DNA of 64,000 nt from Spinacia oleracea (GCF_020520425.1 NC_079490.1:2108001-2172000), one strand, 5' to 3'; counted from the first letter of the stretch, positions 46,901 through 58,099 are shown. Notes: generated by a model from the letters alone, not told the origin. Translations and numbers: made by a program.

Positions 46901-48300
46901 GTTTTTTGTTGTTGATATTATTAACTATACATAGATTATACAAAATAAAAAAAGGGACTAAAAATAGTAAGTAAATGAGGTAGCTAAGTAGTAGTAGTAG
47001 TAGGAGATGGTTATGTAATTATGTTTATGTTGTTGTTGTTATTATGGTCATAAAAATCTTAAGTGTTAAGAGTTCAACTACCAACAAACAATGGCTTTAT
47101 TTGTATGATGTGATACCAATGACCAATAATGAATTAATGATATACTCCCTCACTTTTTTTTATTGATCTCACTGTTTTGACTGTATACGTTTGTCAATGT
47201 ACATATTTGACCGTCAATATATCTGATTTAAAAGAGTAAAAAATATAAAAAATTTCTATTGTTAAAACATTCACTGAGAGGAATCAAATAACATCTTATT
47301 TGACTATGACCTTTTTCTTTTGGAGTTAATTTCAGAACGTTACATTCAGTTCATTCACTTCAGTTCAGTTCAACTCCATTCAATTCAATTCAGTTCAGCC
47401 AAATAAAGTTCAGAAGAACATGACCTAGTTTTTTTCTACTACGTATATATTATGAACAAATTCAAAATCTTAAAATCTAAATAGTTACAAGATTCTGAAC
47501 AGGAAGAACATTAAAAAACGGGGTGAATACGATTTTCGGACCCTAATTTATTGGACAAATGCTATATCGACATTTATTTATGAACTAAAGGAGTAAGGCA
47601 CGTTCTATTTGTCGGGTGAAACCTGAAGTTATCTGAATTGAACTTATCTTAACAGGTACTCATTAAACTTGAATGTTCTGATAGGACCCGGTCAAACCTG
47701 ATTTCAATATAGTAAACTTTAGAGAGTCAACTTATGGAACTTGATCGGAATTTATTGACCCAATAAGATCAAATTGTAGCCTATTGTAATTTATCTAAAC
47801 TTATTAGATCTGAAACTTATTTTTATTTTTATTTTAAAGGGAACAAAACGCCCTAAACACCAACACAAGTAATAACAATAATATTGGGGAGTTTAAAAGG
47901 TTTAAAGACACGTAATAATCATAAATGGGTGGCAAAGTGGGGCCAATTTGGAAGAGAATTTAATGTTTACACCGCTACAAAAAATTGATATTTTTTTTGA
48001 AATTGAATGAATTTGGTTAGTGGAGTTGTGGGAGGTGAAGGGGGAAGAAGATATTCATATTCACATTCTTGGTATTTATGGCTCCATCTACTATCCAATT
48101 TGAAAGTTGTCAAGTTGTTAACTTGTTATGGGTTTTTGCTTGGAACAATTCTTAATCTTTTCGGTGGGTGGATTAGTTATTTGTTTGTTGTATTGTATAT
48201 TTATTAGAATGGGGTGTAATGAGTCTAACATGTTTGTGTACTACTTGAGTTGGTTATGACGTTAAACACTCGAGGTAATTTATGGTTGATATGCTGACAT
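46901..48300. other. ABCG upstream region
   Basis: Probable promoter and 5' UTR of the ABCG gene on the minus strand. Trinucleotide runs (GTA/GTT) occur near 46985-47040. A Stowaway-like end ('TACTCCCTCACTTTTTTTTA', 47142) and a hAT-like MITE ('GGCACGTTCTATTTGTCGG' at 47597, 'GGGAACAAAACGCCCTA' at 47839) are suspected. No gene seen. Confidence 0.45.
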
Positions 48301-48611
48301 CACTACAAAATAATCATTTTATAGAGACGAGAAATTTCGTCTTTAAATAGTCTAAATTTGTCTCAAAATGATGCTTAGAGACGGATTTGAGACGAAAATA
48401 TATAGTGCGTCTTTATAGAGGGCGTTTCAAAAAATTTGAGACGGGATTTTGGCAAATCCATTACAAAATTGAGACGGAATTTTTGAAACTCCTTATTCAA
48501 TTGCATCTCAATTTTAATTTAGAGACAAAATTGTAGGAATCCGTTTCAAGTTTGAGATACTTATAGTATCTATCTCAAAATTAGTCTCTAATAATGCATA
48601 ATTTTGTAGTG
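48301..48611. mobile_element. CACTA-type MITE, 311 bp
   Basis: The ends CACTACAAAATAATCA and ..TAATTTTGTAGTG are inverted, with the 3-bp duplication CAT on both sides (48298-48300, 48612-48614). Inside are repeated, partly inverted 'GAGACGGA' / 'TCCGTCTC'-like motifs. CACTA ends with a 3-bp duplication identify the En/Spm superfamily. Non-autonomous. Confidence 0.9.
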
Positions 48612-48628
48612 CATGAGCAAAGTAAAGT

Positions 48629-48731
48629 ATACTCTCTGTCTCATTTTACTTGCTCTATTTTACCAAGAAACTCACATAAAATGATAAAAAAAAAAGAGTC
48701 AAATGATGAGGCAAGTAAATCGAGACAGATA
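48629..48731. mobile_element. short MITE (about 100 bp)
   Basis: The left part CTCTGTCTCATTTTACTTG and the right part CAAGTAAATCGAGACAGA are inverse copies around a short A-rich centre. It resembles a deleted Stowaway element. Confidence 0.55.
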
Positions 48732-49331
48732 GATTAACTTTTTTCTGTGGGTGGATTATTTGTTTGATGTGTTAAATATTAATACGTAGTGTAATGAGTC
48801 TAGTATGGCCATGGAACTACTTGAGCTGGTTATAACTTATGATGGTCAAAACTTGACTTGGGTAGTACAACTTGAGGTTGATAAGAGCAAAGTAAAGTAC
48901 AAGTAAGTATACAAACAAAATAAACGGATCATAAATTTTTAGTGATGGGATAATTACAAGAATATTCTATATATTCAATATGTGAGTAATAAACTAATAA
49001 TGCAAATTGGCAAAAATACTTTTCATGATCCTTAAATACTATGGAGTAGCAAAAAAAAAAAAGTATCCACAACACTTCGGCCTCATTATCATAGAAAGTC
49101 ACCACAAAAGACGGTCCAACATGATAAAATTACGTTAAATTGAGTGAAAATTAGCTGCTTAGACATGGTGGGATGAGAGTTTATATTATATCTGGACTGC
49201 TCTTTTTGCAAAATTCGGCATGAGGATGCGAATCCGACGGGTTAGGATGTGGGTTGTGCTTGAGCCTCCCTTTCGAAAAGTTCGACAAGAGACATGAATA
49301 GTAGGTTAGGACGTAGAACGGGCCTAGACAA

Positions 49332-49548
49332 CCCCTAAGCACGTAAGCTCGGCACAAAGCATGGCCCGAAATGGCCTACAACCATCTTCAAGTATGTATG
49401 ATGTATAACATCATCCGTTAGCTAAGACTAATGATTTTGAGCCGATTATATGAAGAAAAAGGTGGAGGACAATAAAATTGGATATCATCAAGGCCCAATA
49501 ATGATCTTGGGCCTTGGAAGGCATTAGGCCCATTATAAGATAATATCC
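49332..49548. repeat. dispersed duplicate A (unfilled copy)
   Basis: This 217-bp segment recurs, split, at about 54055-54183 and 56190-56293. Shared landmarks are 'GTTAGCTAAGACTAATGA' (with a small indel), 'TTTTGAGCCGAT' and 'AATGATCTTGGGCCTTGGAA'. It is the uninterrupted version of the DNA that a Helitron split at 54184-56189. Its left part is the end of a GGCCC-type element. Confidence 0.85.
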
Positions 49549-49737
49549 TTTTCTTTACTAACTTTAAACAAATACGAATTATAACTACATACTTAGTCAT
49601 CCAAAGTATGCTAATTTTGTACAGATTCACGAGCCCATATCAAGCATGTTCAAACCAAGTTGATAAATGGACCAATATAAACGGCTAAACCAAATAAGTG
49701 AATTAACACCCGAGTTTAAATCGGATTAAACCCGATT

Positions 49738-50225
49738 AGAGGTGGACGTGGGCCTAACCGGGACGTGCCCACACAAGGCTCATATTTATATCAGGTCGGG
49801 CCGGGCTGAAAAGTTCAAACCATGTCCCAGCACAAGCCCACATGCTATCATGCCGGATCATCGTGCTTAAGGCTAATTTTACTAAATTTAGTATGCTAGG
49901 TCGAGTCGTGCCATGCCGAGCCTTACCGCACTTTTTCCAAAAATTTAAGGCCCGGGCCCGGCCAAGGGCCCACAACTTCGTACATGTGCCAGACCGTTCT
50001 TTTTTCGTACTCGTGTCAGGCCTGGCCTTTTTCTAATTGGGCTTCGGACCGGCCCGACCAACAACCAGCATGTTTTGTACTTTTGTTGTGTCAGATTGAA
50101 TCATGTCGTACTTTTTCCAAAAAATTAAGGCCCACGGGCCCACAACTTTGTGCCCGTGCCTTACCATACTTTTTTCGTGTTGGGTTGAAATTCGGGTTGC
50201 CCGACCCACATGCCATCTTTAGAGG
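49738..50225. mobile_element. GGCCC-rich family A element(s)
   Basis: The left end AGAGGTGGACGTGGGCC and right end CCCACATGCCATCTTTAGAGG are approximate inverses. The family core 'TCGTGCTTAAGGCTAATTTT' is present, and part of the inside is repeated ('TTTTTCCAAAAA..AAGGCC' at about 49930 and 50110). It may be two overlapping copies. Confidence 0.5.
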
Positions 50226-50718
50226 TGGGTGGCTAATGGCTTACCCGGCCCAAAGTCAACCGTAATCCTTTCAAACTCTCGCGCGCGCATACTCAACAGT
50301 TACTTTCTCCCTCCCAAAAAAAAAAAACAAAAACAAATATATATTGAAAAATTAAGCTGAACAAAAATCTGGAAATTGTACCTTCATCATTACATTTACA
50401 CCCAGAAATTCTACAAACTGAAGAGAGAGAAAGAAACCAATTCTTCAAACATAAATCCCAAACTTTAGAATTCTGGTACGACAACAATTTCTTTTAATTT
50501 TCCCTCGTTTATTCTTTACTGTTTATACTCTGTTTATCGATTCAAGTCTTCAAATTAATTTCCTTCGTCAATTTCAGTAACTTTGCGTCATTTTCCCACA
50601 ATTCACTGCATCAAGATTCAAATTTCACTCCAAACTTCATTCGATTGCAGAAATCGGTTCAAGATCGATTTTCACTTCTTTAATTAACCCGCATTAATTT
50701 CTTGAAGATTTTTAGGAG

Positions 50719-51907
50719 ATGGGAAAGATGCATCGAAAACGGACAGTCGAAGACATCAATTCTGCTGAAAAGTGTAAGCATTTCCATTTTATAGTGAATT
50801 CTTTCTTGTGTTTCTTGTTTTCTGGAAAATTTGTTCGAAATTGCAGTTTTTTTGTAGATGTGTTAATGCAGAATTTTCCCTGTTTTTTTGTTCGAAATTG
50901 CAGTTTGTAGTAGATATGTTATTAATGCAGAATTTTCCCTGTTTTTTTTTTTTTTTTTGTCAGTGAAAATGCACAAGATTCTTACAGTGAATTCTTTCTT
51001 GTGAATTCTTGTTTTCTGGAAAATTTGTTCGAAATTGCAGTTTGTAGTAGATATGTTAATGCAGAATTTTCCCTGTTTTTTTGTTCGAAATTGCAGTTTT
51101 TTTTTGTAGATATGTTAATAATGCAGAAATTTTCCCTGGTTTTTTTTTTTTTTTTTGTCAGTGAAAATGCACAAGATTCTTACAGGTGATAATGTTGATT
51201 TAAAAAGTATTCTGCGTAAAGGACTTAATGATACTAGATGGATGATGAAAACCAAATTAACTGAAAAATCGATGAGAGAATTTCAATTCCTGTTATATGC
51301 TTCTGATAATTCTGTATTGTTGGGCTTCACTGTTGCATTGGGGTGGCTGATTTGGGTTCAAATCTTGAAATCTAAGCGCAAGTTTCAGAAGAAGAAAAGG
51401 TCTCATAAGCTTAAACAACAACAACAATGGAGTTTTAAAAAGAAAAAGAGACAAGGGAAATTGAGGAAATTGAAGAGGTTCAAGATTGAGAAGAAGAAAG
51501 GAAATGCAGTAATAAATGTGGTCAAGACTACTGTGATATTAAGGTTTCAAATGAGGTTGAAGTTGAGGATAAAGATGGCCGTGGCCCGATCCGGCCCGAC
51601 ACAAAAAGCCCGGCCCGAAACGTCACGAACACGAAGTAGTGGTGAAGACTGCTGTTATAAGGTTTCAAATCAGGTTGAAGTTGAGGGTAGGGTCAATAAT
51701 AAAGATAGGGGTGGGCCGGGCCTGAGGCCCGACCCGCCGCAAAAAGCCCGGCCCGAAACGGCACGAACACGAAGCCGTGGTGATGACTACTGCGATAAGG
51801 TTTCAAATCAGGATAGGGTCAATAATAAAGATGGGGGTGGGTGGGGCCGGGCCGGGCCGGCCCGGCCCGGCCCGGAAAGAGAATGGGTTGGGGAGTCTGA
51901 TGGATAG
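50719..51907 (+). CDS. unrecognised lysine-rich membrane protein (2-exon model)
   Basis: A leader-like region (50340-50718) precedes ATG at 50719. Exon 1, 50719-50773 (MGKMHRKRTVEDINSAEK), ends at a consensus donor T|GTAAGC. Exon 2, 51162-51907, follows a T-rich acceptor GTCAG|TG; the joint gives TTG and the frame stays open, 266 aa in all. It has one hydrophobic segment (VLLGFTVALGWLIWVQIL), then strongly basic sequence (KSKRKFQKKKRSHKLKQQQQ). The C-terminal third is repeat-derived (RSGPTQKARPETSRTRSSG) from GGCCC-type elements. I do not recognise the family. The basic part with a single helix could suit a small membrane-anchored protein, but no function is proposed. It could also be a broken or orphan gene whose original C-terminus was replaced. 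Confidence 0.4.
50794..51185 (+). repeat. tandem duplication copying an exon edge
   Basis: About 195 bp are present twice (50794-50989 and 50990-51185). Each copy holds 'TGTTCGAAATTGCAGTTT' twice, a T-run and GTCAG followed by TGAAAATGCACAAGATTC. The acceptor and first 24 bases of exon 2 of the model at 50719 are therefore duplicated. The upstream copy runs into sequence with an early stop. Confidence 0.85.
51545..51880 (+). repeat. in-frame GGCCC minisatellite, 3 units of about 128 bp
   Basis: Units start AAAGATGGCC (51570), AAAGATAGGG (51701) and AAAGATGGGG (51827). Each has the first ~75 bp of a family A element (CAAAAAGCCCGGCCCGAAAC, CACGAACACGAAG), followed by 'AAGGTTTCAAATCAGG'. The third ends in a (GGGCC)n run. 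It is read in frame in the model above. Confidence 0.85.
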
Positions 51908-53039
51908 GCTGGCAATGGCGATGGAGTACCTGTCATGTAGAAGTGTTTGGATAACATGCAATTTGGATTTTTGGGGGATATGTTTTGTTCATAAAGTGAT
52001 TGGTTTTTGGGGAAGTATTGCATTTATAAGGAGTATGTTATGATTGATGATTTTTTGATTTCATTTGCGAAGAAGTTTGGATTATATGTGGTTTCATTTG
52101 AGAATTTTGAGAGAATGGAACGTTGTTATGGGTGCTCTCCTAGTAGAATTCGTATGTAGGTAATGGTTTTCTCTCTCCCCTAAACTAATATGGTTATCAA
52201 ACTTTTTAGTTTTTGTTTGGTTGATTTTGGATTTTTGATTAAGATCAAAATATGGCCCAAGCCACGGGCTGTCGTACCGGGCCGGGTCAGGCCATTGTGC
52301 CTAAGTCTAGTTACACTAAAGTTAGTGTGCTTCGTCGTACCGTTGTGCCTAAGCCTAGTTTTTGTGTTTTGTTGATTTTGATGTTATAATTACCTTTATT
52401 ACTGAAGTTTGTTTGACCTTAATTTCCATGTATGTTTTGGAAAATTGATAATTGGTTGAAGTTCATGTGGATGCTTGGGTTGTTCGAATTGGTCACAAAA
52501 CTTTCAAAATGTCGTGGAAAATAAGTAGACTAGAATATCAACATGGGTCTGGCCCGAACTTTTAGAATTAATTACAGGCTTTGGGCAACGTAAAACAACA
52601 ATTTTAGTTATAAATTTGGTCCGGCTAGAAAATAACCTAAAAAGCCCATGACCCAAATGAGCGGGTTTTGGGCACACCAATTTGGCGCGGCGGCCCGACA
52701 TAATGGTCATATTTTTATGCCCGAGGCCCGGGAAAACCCAGTCCGCCCCGACCCGACTTTTAATCAAGTCTAAAAAAATTGTGCCCCGAAAAAAGCAGGG
52801 TTGGGGCACAATTTTTTTTGGCCCGACCGAACACAAAGGGCTGATTTTTTATGTCTCGGCCCGGTCCGAACCCGGCCCACCATTTAACCAGGTCTAACAA
52901 TTAAACAGTCAATGTTCTGTGAAAGTTAAATGTCTGTTATTTGAATTTTGATAAGCTTTAGTTTTGATTCTAAATTCTAATGGCTTAATTAGTACTATGT
53001 ATGTAAAAGGTGTTTATTTGTGTTTGGGCCCATATACAT
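51908..53039. other. spacer with GGCCC-rich element remains
   Basis: 52255-52380 matches the family A core ('TGTGCCTAAGTCTAGTT', twice). 52526-52900 is family B-like (TAGACTAGAAT.. to ..AACCAGGTCTA), with 'CGGGTTTTGGGCACACC'. No exact target duplication was found. ORFs here are composition artefacts. Confidence 0.5.
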
Positions 53040-53490
53040 GGTCAGCCCAACTCGGTATAAAAAGACAAAATTACCCTTGGGTCTTGGGTACCAAGGAGGA
53101 CAGCTGTTCATTAGAAGTAGACATAATTACATAATTACCCCCGTGTAATCATATAAATACTCTATTGTAATCATTAAAAAAAGGATCTATCTAATCATTA
53201 CCTAAAAAAGCAAATCAGTTACTCTCTCTCTAGTTCTTCTCACTTAACAATCACTTGTCTAATTTTAAGTATCACACGAAGGTTCCTCGGATATATTCAG
53301 GGGCCGTTTAAAACGATAATACAGGTGGTCGAATATAAGGAGATTACGGTCAAATACGTCATCGGTTAAGCTAATTCCCAAAATATTATATTTACAGTTT
53401 CTCCGGCAGAAACAATTTGTAACTGCTTTGGTTCCAAGACTGAGATTCTTCTGTATAATGTATACTGCAGGTACATACATTCTTCTGTCT
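53040..53490. mobile_element. possible retroelement LTR-like fragment
   Basis: A TATAAATACTC box (53155), a CT-rich start-like stretch ('TTACTCTCTCTCTAGTTCTT') and a following part ending '..TTTACAGTTTCTCCGGCAGA' resemble the promoter/R-U5 half of plant LTR elements. No paired copy, ends or target duplication were found, so it may be a solo or truncated relic, or an unrelated promoter. Confidence 0.3.
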
Positions 53491-53605
53491 TCATTAATGC
53501 AATTTTTTTCACAGATTAAGAATCATTCTTGTACAATAAACAATATATACATGTTCATTACCTAAGTCATAATACTTGGGTTAATAATCTGAGTTAGAAA
53601 GCTTG

Positions 53606-53708
<103 letters not shown>

Positions 53709-54183
53709 TGTTTGACAACTGAACTTAATTTACTGCAGGTTGCTGCATAGCTTATAGGGGATCGGTAAATACCAGACATTACTCTACCAATGCAGATATA
53801 ATTACATACTTATATTTTCTAATTAACATAGAAAATATAACATTTAATAATCTTGTTACAAGTAATGTCACACTTATACTGTATGAAAAGTTAATTTCTT
53901 CCAACAGAATCATATACTGTATGAAATATTTTGACAAAAATGTTTATGAAAGGATTAGTAGAATAATAGAATCACATAATCATGGGATTTTAAGATTTTC
54001 CTTATTCTTACTCCTTATTATTTATCATCTTTTCTTCATGGTATTCGAGATTAACAACCCTTAAACACGTAGGCTCGGCACAAAACATGACCCAAAACGG
54101 CCCACAACCATATTCAGGCAGACAAGTATGTATCTCATCTTTTGTTAGCTAAGAGGCCTAAGACTAATGATTTTGAGCCGATA

Positions 54184-56189
54184 CTAGTGGCTGGCTGCGC
54201 GCGTTGCGCGCAGTGTGGATGAAAATTTCAAATTTGAACCCTAAATTTTATTTTATTTTTGAATTCAGATCGATTTCGGAATTTTGGGTATCCGATCCGA
54301 AATTTTCGGATTGGATCCGGATCACATTTTTCAGTTCAAGAAATTTCGGTTTGGATCAGATCCTATATCCGAAAATTGAACACCCCTAATACGTAGTATA
54401 TGAATAAGTTGCAGGTCATGACAAACGGATCAAAGACCCAAATATATGGTAAACCTAATTAACTAAGCCCAACCCATTAATATTAGAGAGTTACTATTCA
54501 TAAGCAACAGTTAAAACAGCAAATTTTTGGCTATACCCGGGTACAGCCAAAGCTGGCTGTACCCCCATCCAAAACGATGTCGTTTTGTGTTGTTTAAAAT
54601 GAACATTAATATACTGGTACAAAAATGAACATTTACTATTTCGAAAATGAACATTTCTTTACTTATTTGGAATGAACATTTACTATTTTGGAAATGAACA
54701 TTTATTTATTTATTTGGAAATAAACTAAAAAAATGAGCATTTACTATTTCGGAAATGAACATTTATTTATTTATTTGGAATGAACATTTACTATTTTGGA
54801 TATGAACATTTATGTATTTATTTGGAAATAAACAATATAGGCGCTTGTAAAAACATAAAAGACCAATGAAGTGAACAATTTCATTATGAACATTAACCAT
54901 ATATTTATTGTGAACAAACAAATAAACAAGAAAGAACAAATAATTCAACAAAAAAGAACAAACGATATAAAAAAGAACATAAAATTCCAGAAAAAAAGAA
55001 CAACCAAAACAACAATTATGAACAATTTTATGATGAATTTTAAAGCCAACATGAAAGAACAAACAATAAAACAAGAAAGAACAAATACTGGTACAAAAAT
55101 GAACATTTACTATTTCGAAAATGAACGTTTATTTATTTATTTGGAATGAACATTTACTATTTTGGAAATGAACATTTATTTATTTGGAAATACACTACAA
55201 AAAAGAACATTTACTATTTCGGAAATGAACATTTACTATTTCGGAAAAGAACATTTATTTATTTATTTGGAATGAACATTTACTATTTTGGAAATGAACA
55301 TTTATTTATTTATTTGGAAATAAACAATATAGACGCTTGTAAAAACATAAAAGACCAATGAAGTGAACAATTTCATTATGAACATTAACCATATATTTAT
55401 TGTGAACAAACAAATAATTCAACAAAAAAAAAACAATATAAAAAAGAACATAAAATTTCAGAAAAAAGAACAAACAATACAACAATTATGAACAATTTTA
55501 TGATGAATTTTAAAGCCAACATGAAAGAACAAACAATACAACAAGAAAGAACAAACAATAAAGCAAATAATTATTATGAACAAACAAATAAACAAGAAAG
55601 AACAAATAATTCAACAAAAAAGAACAAACAATATAAAAAAGAACATAAAATTCCAGAAAAAAGAACAAACAATACAACAATTATGAACAATTTTATGATG
55701 AATTTTAAAGCCAACATGAAAGAACAAACAATACAACAATAAGTTTGATGAATGATTTTAAAAAACAACAAGAAAGAACAAACAGTACAACAATAAAGAA
55801 CAAACAATACAAAAAGAAAGAATAAAAGATTAATGAAGAATTTAATTATGAACATTAACCATATGATTATTATAAACAAACAAATAAACAAGAAAGAACA
55901 AACAATATAAAAAAAAACATAAAATTCCAGAAGAAATAACAAAAAATACAACAATTATGAAAATTTGATGATGAATTTAAAAAACAACATGAAAGAACAA
56001 ACAGTACAACAAGAAAGAACAAACAGTACAATAAGAATGAACAAACAGTACAATAAAAAAAAACAGTCGACAAGAATGAACAAACAATATGAGCGCGTCG
56101 TTTTGGGGGTACAACCAGAGCTGGTTGTACCCGGGTACAGCAGTTAGCGATTACAACATTAACATCTCCCACTTTTTAAAGTGTAGAGA
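54184..56189 (-). mobile_element. non-autonomous Helitron, 2.0 kb
   Basis: On the minus strand it starts A|TCTCTACACTTTAAAAAG (56189) and ends with hairpin CTGCGCGC-AAC-GCGCGCAG, then CAGCCA CTAG|T (54184). The insertion is between A and T with no target duplication, and the empty site survives at 49332-49548. No Rep/helicase ORF. Most of its length is a nested TIR element (54530-56141). The remaining own sequence (54190-54529) contains 'GGATTGGATCCGGATCAC'-like repeats. Confidence 0.88.
54530..56141. mobile_element. TIR element with AT-rich tandem core, nested in the Helitron
   Basis: The ends GCTATACCCGGGTACAGCCA and the inverse of the right end (GCTGTACCCGGGTACAACCA) are inverted over about 37 bp. 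Each end holds its own small hairpin (CAGCCAAAGCTGGCTG). The core repeats 'GAACATTTACTATTTCGGAA' and a ~230-bp block (about 54840-55070, 55330-55555, 55575-55735). No transposase and no clear target duplication. Low-complexity ORFs on both strands are not genes. Confidence 0.7.
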
Positions 56190-56340
56190 TATGAAGAAAA
56201 CGGTGGAGGACATTAAAATTGGACATCATCAAGGCCAAATAATGATCTTGGGCCTTGGAAGGCATTACTCCCATTAGACCTTTGGGCTCTAGATAATATT
56301 TTCATATGAAAATTCGGGGTTTAGTAGTAGAACATATTAC

Positions 56341-56464
56341 ATGCACCCAGGTGTACGGTGCACCCTCTCACATTTTCTCTTTATAAGTGAGGAGTAAATG
56401 TGATGGGGACCACAAATAATTATAAAAATACCCTTTGGTGCACAATGCACCCGGGTGTACCTAA
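56341..56464. repeat. inverted-repeat element (about 124 bp)
   Basis: ATGCACCCAGGTGTACGGTG at the left and the inverse of the right end (GTACACCCGGGTGCATTGTG) pair imperfectly. Likely a small MITE. Confidence 0.5.
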
Positions 56465-56695
56465 TAATTTTCAGTTTAGTAGCACCTAATTCCAACATGA
56501 CTCCATGTTCCATATCGTTGCTCATAAGTTAATTTCTTAAGAATGAATTATGTAATGAACCAGGGGAGGATCTTCCATCAAGGCTGATCGAGGCCTAGCC
56601 AGTAGCCTCCAATACTTGTTCGAATTATTACTTCTAAATCCAAAAGTCAAAAGTACATAAAAAAAATTCACTTGGAGGAGCTCTATTTCAATTGC

Positions 56696-56885
56696 AACAA
56701 CTATTATCTACACTATCACTCAACTTTATGAGGGTAAGAACTATTATCTATATTATCACTCGACTTTATGAAGGTAAGAACTACTACCTATACTATCACT
56801 CGACTTTTATAAAGGTAAGAACTATTATCTATACTATCACTCAACTTTATGAAGGTAATAACTATTGTTTATAATATCGCTCAAG
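56696..56885. repeat. tandem repeat, 4.5 copies of 42-43 bp
   Basis: The unit is 'AACTATTATCTATACTATCA' + 'CTCAACTTTATGAAGGTAAG'. Because 42 is a multiple of three, a short ORF runs through, but it is an artefact. Confidence 0.9.
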
Positions 56886-58099
56886 GGTATGCTTTATACG
56901 AATAACAAACATTGATTGAGCGTTCGAAATTTGACAAAATTCTTACTATCTGGGCGGTTAAGGGCATAATAAGTACGGAGTAGTTCTTACATGGACTTTT
57001 ATCCCCATACTTACGAGTATAAAGCCGAATTGGTACGCTAATTTCCAACGTATAGGAGATGACCTAAGGAATTAAATCAAACATGGGAAAACATGTAGGA
57101 ACTTGTTCCAGGTAAGGTAGGAAGGATTATATTGAGGATAACGTAATTATCCTAGGTGATAATGTTATGTCTTGACTCTGCCAGTTAGGATAACCACGAT
57201 ATCCTCAATAGATTACCTAATTGAAAAGTTCAAGAGAAAGGTATAAATTGTAGGACTTAACCTTTGCTACTTCTATATTCTTTTTCTTCCCACCAAGTTA
57301 CAAGTTAGTCTTTGTTTTGGTTCAACCTCCTTTCTTCAATTTGTATTCCTTTCAAACTTCCTTTTGGTTAGATTTCAGAATTTCACCTTCCATGCTAAAA
57401 ATGTGGTGATTTCATTAGACATAATTTATGTTATGTACTTTCATATGATATTCCTAGCCTTTTAAGTACCCCTTTCTCTCGTAAATTAGCTAAAACACCA
57501 TTTAAGAGTTAAAGTAGATAGTTCAAACCATCTAAAGTTTATCCCGGGGAATCAGAGTATATATGAAAAGCATCTGGACCTCTAACCTTTTGAGATCTGA
57601 AAAAGTCCAAATCATCCGGTCTCGGGAGCTCCCAAATTTCGGGAAATGTATAGGGTTTTCATATAAGGAAGTTTAGAACCATAAAAACCTACTAATTTTT
57701 CACTTAAAAGCACAAATTGACTTTAATTCAACACGTACATGCGTTTTGTAAGAAAATCGACTAAAATATCATTCATCATACAAAATAGATGGTTCCAATC
57801 ACCCAATATAACTCCAGAGAACTCACGGGGAATATGAAAAGCATCCGGAGGTCATAAAAAGGTTTGGCGTTGTGAACCAGTTTTATTTCAAAAAGGCGGA
57901 TTCACCTATTACTCCGTTACTAAACGAACTAATCACGATCAAATTTATAAACCCCCCTACCTTATTCGTAATTTGTATTGACTTGTGACTTATTCGAACC
58001 CCCAAAAAAATAAAAAAATGTTTGAGATTAAGCTTTTAGCTAAACGACGCCGTATCACAATAAAACACTACTCCTTTTCCCAAAACCGCTAATTTCAAG
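56886..58099. other. intergenic spacer
   Basis: AT-rich DNA between the repeat and the BAM1 promoter. Two stretches share 'ATATGAAAAGCATC(T/C)GGA' and a following 'CCTATA'-like text (57561 and 57836), suggesting an old internal duplication. No gene seen. Confidence 0.4.

Larger units (their letters stand above)
54055..56293. repeat. dispersed duplicate B (split by a Helitron)
   Basis: 54055-54183 and 56190-56293 together match 49332-49548. Joined across the insertion they give ..GAGCCGATA|TATGAAGAAAA.., against ..GAGCCGATTATATGAAGAAAA.. in the unfilled copy. Confidence 0.85.

Noticed and set aside
55574-55954. 126-codon minus-strand ORF full of Phe, Leu, Ile and Cys
   Set aside because: It is the reverse of GAACAAA-type simple repeats and the composition alone explains it. 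It lies inside a repeat element.
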